From: Cupriavidus pauculus
GTDB taxonomy: Bacteria > Pseudomonadota > Gammaproteobacteria > Burkholderiales > Burkholderiaceae
Assembly (NCBI RefSeq): GCF_022179805.1
Contig: NZ_BPUO01000021.1
Location: 24,889-88,888 of the forward strand
Length of the DNA stretch: 64,000 nt
Direction of reading: 5' to 3'
In this document: positions 42,328 through 51,283 of the stretch, one piece after another
Numbering within the stretch: position 1 is the stretch's first letter
Layout: each line of letters starts with the position of its first letter
The notes under the pieces: generated by a model
What the model was told of the DNA's origin: nothing
What the model saw: only the letters and a program-made list of their open reading frames with translations
The model's database searches: none
Made by a program: the position numbers and the translations under genes

Positions 42328-43626
42328 TCAGACCGGGAGCTTCTTTTCGTAGTCGATGGCCGTGGATGCCAGCAGCAGGCCCACGCCGGCCGCGGCAAAG
42401 AACATCAGCGCCAGGAAGTACGAACCCGTGTACTGCACGATCATGCCGACGATGATGGGTACGCTGATGCCGCCGATATTGCCGCCCAGGTTCATCACGC
42501 CACCCAGGAAGCCGATCTTGTTGCGGGTGCCCAGGATCGACGGAATGCACCAGAACAGGCCGCACCAGCGCAGGAAGAACAGCGTGGACGAGAGCAGAGC
42601 CACCACCACCACCGGGTTGGTCACGTAGGCCACCGAGAAGATCGAGACCGTGGCCACCACGGCGGCGATGCCGAACAGCGTGCGCATGACCACGTTCGGG
42701 CGTCCGCCGGCTTCCTTCCACTTGTCGGCAATCCAGCCGCCGATCAGTTCGCCGATAAAGCCGCAGAAGAAGATGATGAAGCTGGCGCCGCCCATGGCCT
42801 TGATGTCGAAGCCGTGCACCTTGTTCAGGTAGTTCGGCATCCAGGTCAGCAGGCCGTAGAACACGGTGTTGAAGCACATCCAGCCAATGGCCATGCACCA
42901 GACCGAGCGGTACTTGAAGAAGTCGAGCGAGCGGCCCGACAGGTTGGCCGGTTCGGCGCGGTGCTCGTTGGCTTGCGCGTCCTCGATATAGCGGGCTTCC
43001 AGTTCATTGACGCCGGCGTGTTCGCGCGGCGAATTGCGGATGTACCACCACGCCACGGCACCGGCGATGACCGTGCCCACGCCGGCTACCACGAAGGCCA
43101 GGCGCCACGAGCCCAGCGATGCGATGAGCCAGGTGATGATGATGGCGCCAAGTGCCGCGCCCAGCGGTGCGCCGCCGTCCAGCAGCGTGGCGCCGCGGCC
43201 GCGTTCGTTCTGCGTCATCCAGATGGCGTTCAGCTTGCCGCCGGCCGGGTAGATCGGCGCTTCGGCGGCGCCCAGGCCCAGGCGGGTCAGCAGCAGGGCG
43301 GTGGAGGTGGTGCATACCGCGGCCAGTGCCTGGAATGCGCCCCAGAACACGGTGGCGCAGGCAATCACGATGCGCGGCTTGTACTTGTCGGCAAGCATGC
43401 CGCCCGGCACCTGCATCAGCGCATAGGTCCAGAAGAACGAGCTCAGGATCAGCCCCTGCATGGTGGGGCTCAGGTCGAATTCCTTGGCAATCAGCGGCAT
43501 CGCCACCGACAGCGACGCGCGGTCGATGTAGTTGATGGCAATGAGGAATAGCATCATCAGGAAGATCTTCCAGCGGACGCTGCTGCGCGGGGCCGTCATC
43601 GTGGCGGCCTGGCTTGTGGTTGGCAT
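42328..43626 (-). CDS. MFS transporter, anion:cation symporter type
   Basis: A 432-residue, about 12-TM major facilitator protein. The N-terminal signature INYIDRASLSVAMPLIAKEF and the loop motif GGMLADKYKPRIV are those of the ACS subfamily (glucarate, galactonate, phthalate, hexuronate carriers). A second-half loop GGWIADKWKEAGGRPNVVMR is also typical. It probably imports the organic acid or its precursor handled by the operon downstream on the same strand. A GntR regulator is divergent from it across a 205-bp gap. Confidence 0.92.
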   Translation of the reverse strand: MPTTSQAATMTAPRSSVRWKIFLMMLFLIAINYIDRASLSVAMPLIAKEFDLSPTMQGLILSSFFWTYALMQVPGGMLADKYKPRIVIACATVFWGAFQALAAVCTTSTALLLTRLGLGAAEAPIYPAGGKLNAIWMTQNERGRGATLLDGGAPLGAALGAIIITWLIASLGSWRLAFVVAGVGTVIAGAVAWWYIRNSPREHAGVNELEARYIEDAQANEHRAEPANLSGRSLDFFKYRSVWCMAIGWMCFNTVFYGLLTWMPNYLNKVHGFDIKAMGGASFIIFFCGFIGELIGGWIADKWKEAGGRPNVVMRTLFGIAAVVATVSIFSVAYVTNPVVVVALLSSTLFFLRWCGLFWCIPSILGTRNKIGFLGGVMNLGGNIGGISVPIIVGMIVQYTGSYFLALMFFAAAGVGLLLASTAIDYEKKLPV

Positions 43627-43713
43627 GACAGGGGTCTCCTTGGGCTCGGGGTACTGCGTTTTCGAGGCGGTTTCTGTTTGGGATGTCGCGCAACTGGACG
43701 GAGTATAGGATAC

Positions 43714-43728
43714 GTAATCTGTAATTAC
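43714..43728. promoter_or_regulatory. Inverted repeat, candidate GntR operator
   Basis: GTAAT-N5-ATTAC is perfect, and it contains the 10-bp palindrome TGTAATTACA at 43720-43729. It lies in the divergent gap between the MFS gene and the GntR/FCD regulator, 88 bp from the former. FCD-type GntR proteins bind short AT-rich dyads, so this is a likely site (inference). Confidence 0.5.
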
Positions 43729-43831
43729 AACGCTGCTAAGTTATTGATTTATATAGTCATAGGGTAAGCACTAATTCGGTGAAATGGCGGTGTGTTAGTC
43801 TTCGCCCTGGTGCAGATTCCCTCTTCTGGTG

Positions 43832-44557
43832 ATGTTCGTGACACAAGCGCTTCCTAAAACCGCCCGCCTCCGCACACTCGGCATGTCAGCCGAAATCGCG
43901 GCGAACCTGCGCACCATGATCCAGGAGGGAGAACTGCCGCCGGGCGCTCGCATCGACGAGCGCGCGTTTTGCGAAGCATTCGACGTATCGAAGACGCCGC
44001 TGCGCGAGGCGCTGAAGGTGCTGGTGGCCGAAGGGCTGGTGCTGCATCGCCAGTACATTGGCTATCGCGTGGCGCCGCTGGACCTCGATGAACTGCGCGA
44101 AACCTTCGAGACGCTGCATGGCCTGGAGGCACACGCCGGCGAACTGGTGGCGCAACGCCTGACCGATGCTACGCTGACGAAAATCGAGCGCAAGCACCAG
44201 GCCATGATCGACGCCCACGACGCCGGCAAGCGCACCGACTACTTCCGCATCAACCAGGAAATCCACCAGCTCATCATCGACAGTGCCGACAACGCGGTGC
44301 TGTCCGGCATCTATGCCACGCTGATGAGCAAGGTGCATCGCGCGCGCGGTGCGGCCAATGCCGATCAGCTGCGCTGGCAGGAATCGCACGAGGAACACGA
44401 GGCCATCATGGCCGCGCTGCGAGAGCCGGGCCGCCCACGGCTGGCCGGCATCCTGCGTGACCATTCGGAGAACACCGCGCGGGAAGTGCTGCGCGTGGTG
44501 GAGCAGACGCTATCGGAGCCCGCCGCCCGCGTGGCCAATGCACGGCGGGGCAGGTAA
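43832..44557 (+). CDS. GntR-family transcriptional regulator, FadR/FCD subfamily
   Basis: A 241-residue regulator. A winged helix at about 20-85 includes LPPGARIDERAFCEAFDVSK and TPLREALKVLVAEGLVLHRQ. The all-helical FCD effector domain at about 95-225 contains the metal/ligand residues of the family in FRINQEIHQLIIDSADNAVL and ESHEEHEAIMAALREP. It is divergent from the MFS/serine-hydrolase/dihydropyrimidinase operon and is the obvious candidate repressor. The ATG at 43832 is preferred to a GTG one codon earlier. Confidence 0.92.
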   Translation: MFVTQALPKTARLRTLGMSAEIAANLRTMIQEGELPPGARIDERAFCEAFDVSKTPLREALKVLVAEGLVLHRQYIGYRVAPLDLDELRETFETLHGLEAHAGELVAQRLTDATLTKIERKHQAMIDAHDAGKRTDYFRINQEIHQLIIDSADNAVLSGIYATLMSKVHRARGAANADQLRWQESHEEHEAIMAALREPGRPRLAGILRDHSENTAREVLRVVEQTLSEPAARVANARRGR

Positions 44558-44583
44558 CACTGACATTGCAGAAGGGTGGGCCG

Positions 44584-45396
44584 TCAGCCGCCCGCGTCCG
44601 ACGGCTTGACGCTGCGCCACGTCCGGTCCAGCACCATGCGGTACGAGAACCGTTCGGCCGGGTGCACCGACCACGCCATCTCGATCAGGTTGCCGCTGGT
44701 GTCGCGGTACTGACGATTGATCCACAGGCCGGCCGCACCAGCGGGCATGCCGAGCAGCCCGGCAATGTCGTCGGGCAGCGCGGCGGCGTGGATGATCTGC
44801 TCGATGCGCGAAACCGCCACGTTGAACTGTTTCTCGATCAGATGGAACACCGACGCCTCGATATCCTGCTCGGCACCGCGCACGCCGCGATAGTCCGGAT
44901 GCACCCACACCTCGTTGTAGCAGATCGGCGTATCGGCATCGTCGCCGGTGCGCACCCCACGAATCACCAGCCATAGCTGCCCCCGGTAGGGATGCAGCAC
45001 CGGGTCGGCGTTTTCGTCGACTTCGCGAAGGTCGCGCGACAGCACATGCATGCGTGTGGTAGCCGCGTATTGCAGCAGGTCGCCCACCTGGCCTACGGCC
45101 AGTTCATACCCCTGCTTGGCACGCGAGGCCGTGACCACCGTGCCCACGCGCGGGGTGCGCTTGATCAGTTCCAGCCTGACCAGCCGTTCGATGGCGGCGC
45201 GCACCGTATGGCGGCTGGCGCCGAACTGCTTGCAGAGTTCCATCTCGGTCGGCAGCTTGCTGCCCACAGGATACTTGCCCGATTCGATCTCGGCACGCAG
45301 GCTGCGGGCCAGGGCCAGGTAGCGCGGGATGGCATCGGCGCGCACGCTGTCGTCCGTGTTGGCGATGTCGTCTGGGAGGTTGCCGCCGTGTTCCAT
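44584..45396 (-). CDS. GntR-family transcriptional regulator, HutC/UTRA subfamily
   Basis: A 270-residue regulator with an N-terminal GntR winged helix (PVGSKLPTEMELCKQFGASR then HTVRAAIERLVRLELI) and a C-terminal UTRA ligand domain (LWLVIRGVRTGDDADTPICY; LWINRQYRDTSGNLIEMAWS). It lies downstream of and collinear with the MFS/ICL/TauD/Bug operon but is separated from it by 109 bp, so it may have its own promoter. It converges on the GntR/FCD gene. Which operon it serves is unclear. Confidence 0.9.
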   Translation of the reverse strand: MEHGGNLPDDIANTDDSVRADAIPRYLALARSLRAEIESGKYPVGSKLPTEMELCKQFGASRHTVRAAIERLVRLELIKRTPRVGTVVTASRAKQGYELAVGQVGDLLQYAATTRMHVLSRDLREVDENADPVLHPYRGQLWLVIRGVRTGDDADTPICYNEVWVHPDYRGVRGAEQDIEASVFHLIEKQFNVAVSRIEQIIHAAALPDDIAGLLGMPAGAAGLWINRQYRDTSGNLIEMAWSVHPAERFSYRMVLDRTWRSVKPSDAGG

Positions 45397-45505
45397 GGAT
45401 CGCGATGCCTGGCTTCAGAGTAAAGGTGGTCGAAACGTTGATCGAAACGGATGGTCGCAGGATAGCCGGGACCCATCATGGCGAGCAAGCGTTGGCGGGT
45501 AAGCG

Positions 45506-46708
45506 TCAGCCGCCCCGGCCGCGTCCGCCCCACAATAGCAGCGCTGCCGCCAGCACTGGCACGATGGCCAGCGCCAGGTAGGCCGCGCTCAGGCTGTGCA
45601 TGCGTTGCGCGAAATAGCCAAACGCGAGCGGGCCCGATACCACGCCAAAATACGTGCAGAACAGCGCGCCGCCGGTCACCGACGCCACCCGTCCCGGCGG
45701 CGCCAGCCGCGCCACTTCGCCCAGGTAGACACCGTTCCATCCGATTGCCGTCGCGCCCAGCAGCGCGGCCACCAGGCAGAGCGGCACCAACGTCCACTGC
45801 GACGTAAACATGCCCACCGCCACGGCGGCGGCGCTCATCAGCACGGCCAGCACCACCAGCACGCCACGCGGCGCGCCGGCCATGTCGGCGATATGACCCC
45901 AGGCCAGTCGCCCCGCGATGCCCGCGCCCTGCGTCACGGCGTAGATCAGCCCGGCCTGCGTCAGTCCGATGCCGATCTCGGCGGTCAGGTACACCATCAG
46001 GTAGCCGCTGACCGATAGCTGGCAGGCCGAGAACAGCAGCGAGACCGCCGCCATCGAACGCAGGCTGCGGTCGCCGAGCACATCGGCAAACATCTGGCGC
46101 AGGTTGGCACGCAGCACGACCCGACCGGTGGCGGCGTCGTCATGAATGCGTCGCAACGGCTGGCTCAGCGCCGCGATGGCCAGCCCCGTGGCCGCCAGCA
46201 CGCCTAGCGCGGCCTGCCATGACGTCAGCGCAGCCAGCGGCGGTAGCACGGCGCCGGCCAGCAGGCCGCCAGCCGGCACGCCAGTCTGCTTCAGCGAGAA
46301 GATGAAACCCATGCGCCCCGGCGACGTCGTGCGCGCCAGGATCTGTGAACTTGCCGGCGTGATCGGCCCATAGCCAAAGCCGCTGGCCAGCGCCGCCACC
46401 GGCCGCAGTTCCGGCACGCCGGTGGCCAGCATGCCCAGCGCCGCCGCCTGGGCCAGCAGGCCCAGTTGCGAGGCCCGCACCGGCCCAAGCGCCCCGACCA
46501 GTCCCGCGCCTGCCAGGCTGCCCCCCATCCCGCCGATATACACCAGCGACAGGAACACGCCGACGCTGGTCAGTGCCACGCCCGGCATCACGGGCGCCAG
46601 CACGGCAAACGCCAGCGTGGCGGCCGTGGCCAGCATCTGGATGGCCAGCGTGCTGGCCAGCGTCAACGCCGGTTGCCCGGCGGCGGGTGCCGGCAGGGCA
46701 GCGGTCAT
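45506..46708 (-). CDS. MFS transporter
   Basis: A 400-residue, about 12-TM major facilitator protein, rich in Ala/Gly, with loops GGSLAGAGLVGALGPVRASQ and GRLAWGHIADMAGAPRGVLV marking the two halves. It differs from the ACS-type MFS at 42328. The ATG overlaps the stop of the ICL-type gene (ATGA), so it belongs to the same minus-strand operon. It could import the substrate or export a by-product of that pathway. The substrate is unknown. Confidence 0.9.
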   Translation of the reverse strand: MTAALPAPAAGQPALTLASTLAIQMLATAATLAFAVLAPVMPGVALTSVGVFLSLVYIGGMGGSLAGAGLVGALGPVRASQLGLLAQAAALGMLATGVPELRPVAALASGFGYGPITPASSQILARTTSPGRMGFIFSLKQTGVPAGGLLAGAVLPPLAALTSWQAALGVLAATGLAIAALSQPLRRIHDDAATGRVVLRANLRQMFADVLGDRSLRSMAAVSLLFSACQLSVSGYLMVYLTAEIGIGLTQAGLIYAVTQGAGIAGRLAWGHIADMAGAPRGVLVVLAVLMSAAAVAVGMFTSQWTLVPLCLVAALLGATAIGWNGVYLGEVARLAPPGRVASVTGGALFCTYFGVVSGPLAFGYFAQRMHSLSAAYLALAIVPVLAAALLLWGGRGRGG

Positions 46709-47589
46709 GAAGCGTGACGCTTGTCGAAGTCCCAGACCGACTCGAAGTCCATCAGCGTGTTGAAGCGCGGGAAGTCATACAGCTTGTCGCCGATGCCGAG
46801 CGATGTCCGGTTGGTCTGCAGATGGCCGTACACGTCCTCCAGCGCCTTGCCCATGGCCAGGAAGCCAACCGCCGGGTAGATCGCGATGGAAAAGCCCATC
46901 TGCTCCAGCGTCTCGGCCGGCAGTACCGGCGTGCGGCCCGTTTCCACGACGTTGACCAGCAGCGGCAGGTCGAAGGTGCGGCCGATGATCTCCAGTTCCT
47001 TCTCCGATTCGGGCGATTCCACGAACAGGATGTCGGCCCCGGCGCGCGCATAGGCTTCGGCACGGCGCAGTGCCTCGTCGAGCCCCAGCGTCGTGCGCGC
47101 ATCGGTGCGGGCCAGGATCAGGAAGTCGCGGCTACTGCGCGCTTCCACGGCCACCTGGATCTTCTTGACCATGTCGTCCACCGGAATCACGCGCCGGCCC
47201 GGCGTATGGCCGCATTTCTTCGGGAATTCCTGGTCTTCGAGCTGGATCACGCTGGCGCCGGCGCGCTCGTAGCCACGCACGGTGTGCGCCACGTTGAGCA
47301 AGCCGCCATAGCCGGTGTCGCCATCGCAGATCATCGGCACCGTGGCCGCCGAGCAGAACGCGCCCACGCGGTTCACCATGTCGGTGTAGGTGGCCAGGCC
47401 CGCGTCGGGCAGCCCCAGGTACGAGGCAACCGTGCCATAGCCGGTCATGTAGAGGCAGTCGAATCCCATGCGCGTGGCGATGCGCACGGAGATCATGTCG
47501 AACACGCCGGGCGCGGCGATCAGCCGCTTGCGTGCGAGCAGTTCGCGCATGGACGGACGGGCGGTGCCCTGGGAGGGGGTGGTGGTCAT
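46705..47589 (-). CDS. Isocitrate lyase/PEP mutase-family C-C lyase, copy 1
   Basis: A 294-residue alpha/beta-barrel enzyme of the ICL/PEPM superfamily. The metal-site motif CDGDTGYGGLLNVAHTVRGY (D89, D91) and the lyase loop FPKKCGHTPGR (KKCGH, residues 124-128) are present. The Cys in KKCGH is the general acid of isocitrate, 2-methylisocitrate and dimethylmalate lyases and argues against a phosphonate mutase or oxaloacetate hydrolase role. It would cleave a 2-hydroxy-dicarboxylate or -tricarboxylate into a 2-oxo acid plus a carboxylic acid. Its start overlaps the dioxygenase stop by 1 bp. A second copy lies at 57241 in the opposite arm. Confidence 0.9.
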   Translation of the reverse strand: MTTTPSQGTARPSMRELLARKRLIAAPGVFDMISVRIATRMGFDCLYMTGYGTVASYLGLPDAGLATYTDMVNRVGAFCSAATVPMICDGDTGYGGLLNVAHTVRGYERAGASVIQLEDQEFPKKCGHTPGRRVIPVDDMVKKIQVAVEARSSRDFLILARTDARTTLGLDEALRRAEAYARAGADILFVESPESEKELEIIGRTFDLPLLVNVVETGRTPVLPAETLEQMGFSIAIYPAVGFLAMGKALEDVYGHLQTNRTSLGIGDKLYDFPRFNTLMDFESVWDFDKRHAS

Positions 47590-48725
47590 CAGGCAGCTTC
47601 CTTGACGGGATAGATACGCAGTTTCATGCCATGGGCGTTGGCCATGCGCGCTTCGAACGCGCGGATTTCAGGGGTGATGCCGATGCCGCGGAATCCACCG
47701 CGCACGCACGCGGCATCCACGTCCTTGTAGGCATCGAGCCAGCCCAGCGGCAGCGGTTGCGCCTGTGGCAGCGACAGCCACAGCCGGAACAGATGGCGCT
47801 TGCGCTCGGGTTCGGGATGGTCTTCGTACTCGGTGCGCGAATGCAGCACGATATGGTTGTTCAGCAACTGGATATCGCCGGGCTGCAGGTCCATGTCATA
47901 GCACAGGTCCTCGCGTGCCAGCAATGCGTCGAACATGTCCAGCGCCTCGGTCTGGCTCGGCGACAGGCGCGGTACGTCGGGAAAGGTCGCCTGCGCGCCC
48001 TTGATGTGGTTGCGGATGTGGCGGCACGCAAACTGCCCGTCGCGCATGCCGAAGATCGGTGCCTCGTACCAGGGGGTTTCCTCGGCGGCGTGCTCGCCTT
48101 GCCGGCTGAAGACCAGCGGGGCATACAGTTCGGCGGCCAGGTCCGGGCGCAGCCGCACCATCTCGTTGTGCGCGGCAATCGAACTGGTGATCAGGCTCGA
48201 TCCGCCCTGCTTGGCGGTGCGCACGCAGAACAGGCCCACCATGTCGCTGCCGTCGGCGTGGAAGTCCAGGCCCGAGCGCGTGTTGTAGCCGCGTCCGGTG
48301 CTTGAGCGATACGTACCGCCCGCGTCGCGTACGTCGGACACGAACTGGCTCATCTTGCCCTGCGGACGCGCCACGCCCAGCAGCAGGCCGATGCCCCAGA
48401 ACAGCTTGCGCAGCGCATCGGTGTCCCAGCGCTCCACGGGGAATCCACGCAGCAGCTTCGCGCCGAAGCCGCCCTGCGTGTCGTCGATCAGCGCCACCAG
48501 GCGGCGGCGTACGCGGGCGTCCAGCGGAAAGTCCTCGATCGACATCTCGAACATCTCGCGGCCAGTGGCCAGCGCATGGCGCAGCGCGTGCTCCAGCGCG
48601 TCGATCTCGTCGGCTTGCAGCACGTGGATCCAGCTCTGGTCGCGCTCCATGTCGGCGCGCGTCCAGCCGCCCGGTACCGGGCGGATCGTGTCGAGGGTCG
48701 GCATTTCGGTCTTGGTGGTAGTCAT
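47589..48725 (-). CDS. TauD/TfdA-family Fe(II)/2-oxoglutarate dioxygenase
   Basis: A 378-residue dioxygenase. The facial triad is seen as HAD in GLDFHADGSDMVGLFCVRTA and a distal His in LLNNHIVLHSRTEYEDHPEP, with Arg in RKRHLFRLWLSLP for 2-oxoglutarate. It is longer than TauD (about 280) and resembles the uncharacterised TauD-domain proteins of about 370 residues often found with Bug transporters. It would hydroxylate a small carboxylic acid. It is the second gene of the minus-strand arm after the Bug protein, with a 12-bp spacing. Confidence 0.9.
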   Translation of the reverse strand: MTTTKTEMPTLDTIRPVPGGWTRADMERDQSWIHVLQADEIDALEHALRHALATGREMFEMSIEDFPLDARVRRRLVALIDDTQGGFGAKLLRGFPVERWDTDALRKLFWGIGLLLGVARPQGKMSQFVSDVRDAGGTYRSSTGRGYNTRSGLDFHADGSDMVGLFCVRTAKQGGSSLITSSIAAHNEMVRLRPDLAAELYAPLVFSRQGEHAAEETPWYEAPIFGMRDGQFACRHIRNHIKGAQATFPDVPRLSPSQTEALDMFDALLAREDLCYDMDLQPGDIQLLNNHIVLHSRTEYEDHPEPERKRHLFRLWLSLPQAQPLPLGWLDAYKDVDAACVRGGFRGIGITPEIRAFEARMANAHGMKLRIYPVKEAA

Positions 48726-48736
48726 GTCGGCGTCTC

Positions 48737-49702
48737 TTATTCCGCTTGCAGGTTCACTTCCTTGGCCAGCCGCTGCCAGGCCGCGAAATCGGTCTTCACC
48801 TCGGCGTTGAATTGGTCCACCGATTGCGCCACCGGCGTGGCCGCCTGTTCGGCGAGGATTTCCTTCATGTCGGGCGCCATCACAATGTCATGCACTTCCT
48901 TCTGCATGCGTTCCAGCGCGGCGCGCGGCGTCTTGGCCGGGGCGTATAGGCTGTAGGACGTGTAGACCTCGAAGTCCTTCATGCCGGACTCGATCATCGT
49001 CGGTACGTTGGGCAGGGCGGGGGTGCGCTGTGCGCCGGTCACGGCCAGCGGGCGCAGCTTGCCGGACGTGATGAACGGCTTGGCGGTCAGCACGCTGGTC
49101 ACGCCAATGGTGGTGATGCCGCCGATCACGTCGGTCATCAGCGGCGCGCCGCCCTTGTAGGCCACGTTCACCATGTCCAGGTGCTGCTGCTTGTTGTACA
49201 TCTCGCCCACCAGCCGGGTCATGTTCTCGGAGCTGCCATACGAGTACTTGTCGGGCTTGGCCTTCACGTACTTGGCGAAGTCCATCGCGTTGGTGGCCGG
49301 GAACTGGGTTTGCGTGACAAAGACCAGCGGCGACTTGCACACCATGGTCACGCCGATCAGGTCGCCGAACGTGTCGTACGGCATCTTCTTGTAGAGGATG
49401 GGATTGAGCAGGTGCGTGTTCACCACCAGCACGTAGGTGTGGCCATCCGGCGCGGACTTGGCGACGAAGTCGGTGCCGATGATGCCGTTGGCGCCGGGAC
49501 GGTTGTCCACCACCACGGTCTGCTTGAGCCGGGGCGTCAGCCGCTCCGCCAGCCGGCGGGCCACGATGTCGGTGCCGCCGCCGGCCGAATAGGGCACGAC
49601 GATCCTGACCGTCTTGTCCGGGAATTCGGCGTGCGCGGGCAGGGCCAGCGCGGCGCAGCCCAGCGACAGGGCCAGGGCGGTGATTTTGTGTGGGGCGAAC
49701 AT
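48737..49702 (-). CDS. Bug/TctC-family periplasmic solute-binding protein
   Basis: A 321-residue protein from ATG 49702, which has a GAGGAG ribosome site; an apparent much longer frame upstream is not coding. The signal peptide ends near LPAHA. Bug marks are EFPDKTVRIVVPYSAGGGTD, VVVDNRPGANGIIGTDFVAK, APDGHTYVLVVNTH and VNVAYKGGAPLMTDVIGG. It leads the minus-strand arm (Bug, TauD-like, ICL-type, MFS) and probably captures the pathway's carboxylate substrate in the periplasm. A perfect 14-bp palindrome lies 79-92 bp upstream. Confidence 0.93.
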   Translation of the reverse strand: MFAPHKITALALSLGCAALALPAHAEFPDKTVRIVVPYSAGGGTDIVARRLAERLTPRLKQTVVVDNRPGANGIIGTDFVAKSAPDGHTYVLVVNTHLLNPILYKKMPYDTFGDLIGVTMVCKSPLVFVTQTQFPATNAMDFAKYVKAKPDKYSYGSSENMTRLVGEMYNKQQHLDMVNVAYKGGAPLMTDVIGGITTIGVTSVLTAKPFITSGKLRPLAVTGAQRTPALPNVPTMIESGMKDFEVYTSYSLYAPAKTPRAALERMQKEVHDIVMAPDMKEILAEQAATPVAQSVDQFNAEVKTDFAAWQRLAKEVNLQAE

Positions 49703-49780
49703 GCGGTTGTCTCCTCTTTTCGTGCGACTGATGTGGCCCGGGCGGAACCGGATCGGAATCGTCGTGTCCGTATTTATTAT

Positions 49781-49794
49781 TTTGTCCGGACAAA
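49781..49794. promoter_or_regulatory. Perfect 14-bp palindrome TTTGTCCGGACAAA
   Basis: A fully symmetric dyad on the Bug side of the divergent region. It could be a LacI- or GntR-type operator for the minus-strand arm. Confidence 0.6.
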
Positions 49795-49899
49795 TGGTGA
49801 GACAAGCATAGGAAGGTAGCCCAACGCTTGCAAGGCGGACGGTCTTGGTGCTTTCCCTATGCCAACAAATTTTGATCGAATCAGGGAAAACGCTGAGTT

Positions 49900-49939
49900 T
49901 GCATACGAATGCAAGAAAAGTAGTCTGCATACGTATGCA
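49900..49939. promoter_or_regulatory. Twin LacI-like operators, 26 bp centre to centre
   Basis: TGCATACGAATGCA (49900-49913) is followed by the perfect palindrome TGCATACGTATGCA (49926-49939). The copies differ at one base. The first extends to TTGCAT-N4-ATGCAA. They end 21 bp before the ATG of the plus-strand operon, a good place for a repressor. The LacI-family regulator encoded in this operon is the natural candidate. Confidence 0.65.
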
Positions 49940-49960
49940 CAACCCCACACGGAAAAACCC

Positions 49961-51283
49961 ATGATTCGATACCTCAAGCGTGGACGCGACGTCCAGGCAC
50001 GCGCTGAAGACGATACCGCCGTTCGCAACACCGTAGAAGGCATCATCCGCGACATCGAGACGCGCGGCGACGCCGCCGTGCGCGAGTACAGCAAGAAGTT
50101 CGACAACTGGGACCCGCAGGACTTCTGCCTGTCGGACGCCGCCATCGAACGCGCGATGAAGAGCCTGTCGGCGCGCGAACTCGAAGACATCCGCTTTGCC
50201 CAGGCGCAGGTGCGCAACTTCGCGCAGATCCAGCGCGACTCGATGCTCGACGTGGAAGTGGAGACCCGCCCCGGCGTGTTCCTCGGTCACCGCCATGTGC
50301 CGATCAACGCCGTGGGCTGCTACATCCCCGGCGGCAAGTATCCGCTGCTGGCGTCGGCGCACATGAGCGTGCTGACCGCCAAGGTGGCCGGCGTCAAGCG
50401 CGTGGTGGCCACGGCGCCGCCGTTCCACGGCGAGCCGCACCCGGCCATCGTTGCCGCCATGCACATGGCCGGCGCCGACGAGATCCTGGTGCTGGGCGGC
50501 GTGCAGGCCGTGGTGGCGATGGCGGTTGGCACATCGAGCATTGCACCGGTGGACATGCTGGTCGGCCCGGGCAACATGTTCGTGGCCGAAGCCAAGCGGC
50601 AACTGTTCGGCCGCGTCGGCATCGACCTGTTTGCCGGCCCCACCGAAACGCTGGTGATCGCCGATGACTCGGTGGACGGCGAACTCTGCGCGGTCGACCT
50701 GCTGGGCCAGGCCGAGCATGGCTTGACGTCGCCGGCAGTGCTGCTGACCGACAGCGAAGCGCTGGCGCACGCCACCATGGCCGAGATCGAGCGCCAGCTC
50801 AAGATCCTGCCCACGGCACAGATCGCCGCCAAGGCATGGGCCGATTTTGGCGAGGTGATCGTCTGCGATTCGCGCGAGGAGATGCTGCAGAAGGCCGACG
50901 AAATCGCGTCGGAGCACGTGCAGGTGATGACGCGCGACCCGGACTGGTTCCTGAACAACATGAGCAACTACGGCGCGCTGTTCCTGGGCCCGCGCACCAA
51001 CGTGGCCTTTGGCGACAAGGTCATCGGCACCAACCACACGCTGCCCACCAACAAGGCCGCGCGCTACACGGGCGGCCTGTGGGTCGGCAAGTTCCTGAAG
51101 ACCTGCACGTTCCAGCGTGTGACGACCGACGCCGCCAGCGCCGAGATCGGCGAATACTGCTCGCGCCTGTGCCACATGGAGAACTTTGCCGGCCATGGCG
51201 AGCAGGCCAATATCCGCGTGCGCCGCTACGGCAATCGCCCGGAAGTGCCCTGGTACGAGCCGGTGCCGGAGCTGCAGCAGTGA
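49961..51283 (+). CDS. Histidinol-dehydrogenase-family NAD-dependent alcohol dehydrogenase (HpsN-like)
   Basis: A 440-residue protein from ATG 49961. It belongs to the HisD fold: GCYIPGGKYPLLASAHMSVL, VDMLVGPGNMFVAEAKRQLF, GPTETLVIADDSVDGE and QAEHGLTSPAVLLT. The HisD catalytic Glu/His region reads NHTLPTNKAARYTGGLWVGK with the tail FLKTCTFQRVTTDAASAEIG. That tail is typical of catabolic HisD paralogs such as sulfopropanediol dehydrogenase HpsN, not of biosynthetic HisD. It should oxidise a primary alcohol through the aldehyde to an acid. It is the first gene of the plus-strand operon, directly after the twin operators, and no other his gene is present. Confidence 0.88.
   Translation: MIRYLKRGRDVQARAEDDTAVRNTVEGIIRDIETRGDAAVREYSKKFDNWDPQDFCLSDAAIERAMKSLSARELEDIRFAQAQVRNFAQIQRDSMLDVEVETRPGVFLGHRHVPINAVGCYIPGGKYPLLASAHMSVLTAKVAGVKRVVATAPPFHGEPHPAIVAAMHMAGADEILVLGGVQAVVAMAVGTSSIAPVDMLVGPGNMFVAEAKRQLFGRVGIDLFAGPTETLVIADDSVDGELCAVDLLGQAEHGLTSPAVLLTDSEALAHATMAEIERQLKILPTAQIAAKAWADFGEVIVCDSREEMLQKADEIASEHVQVMTRDPDWFLNNMSNYGALFLGPRTNVAFGDKVIGTNHTLPTNKAARYTGGLWVGKFLKTCTFQRVTTDAASAEIGEYCSRLCHMENFAGHGEQANIRVRRYGNRPEVPWYEPVPELQQ

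Larger units (their letters stand above)
49703..49960. promoter_or_regulatory. Divergent control region with three palindromic operators
   Basis: This 258-bp gap separates the two arms of the locus. It holds TTTGTCCGGACAAA (49781-49794), TGCATACGAATGCA (49900-49913) and TGCATACGTATGCA (49926-49939). All have a central CG as in LacI-family operators. No gene is evident inside; an in-frame upstream ATG at 49859 lacks a ribosome site and would run through the operators. Confidence 0.65.

Noticed and set aside
49859..49960. Upstream ATG adding 34 residues to the HisD-like dehydrogenase
   Set aside because: There is no ribosome site, the added residues do not match the family, and it would place the twin operators inside the gene.
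49703..51196. Apparent N-terminal extension fusing an antisense frame to the Bug protein at 48737
   Set aside because: The extension is the complement of the HisD-like gene; ATG 49702 has a strong GAGGAG site and a normal signal peptide.
49961..51283. Biosynthetic histidinol dehydrogenase (hisD)
   Set aside because: There are no other his genes, the promoter has catabolic-type operators, and the C-terminal GGLWVGKFLKT segment fits catabolic paralogs.
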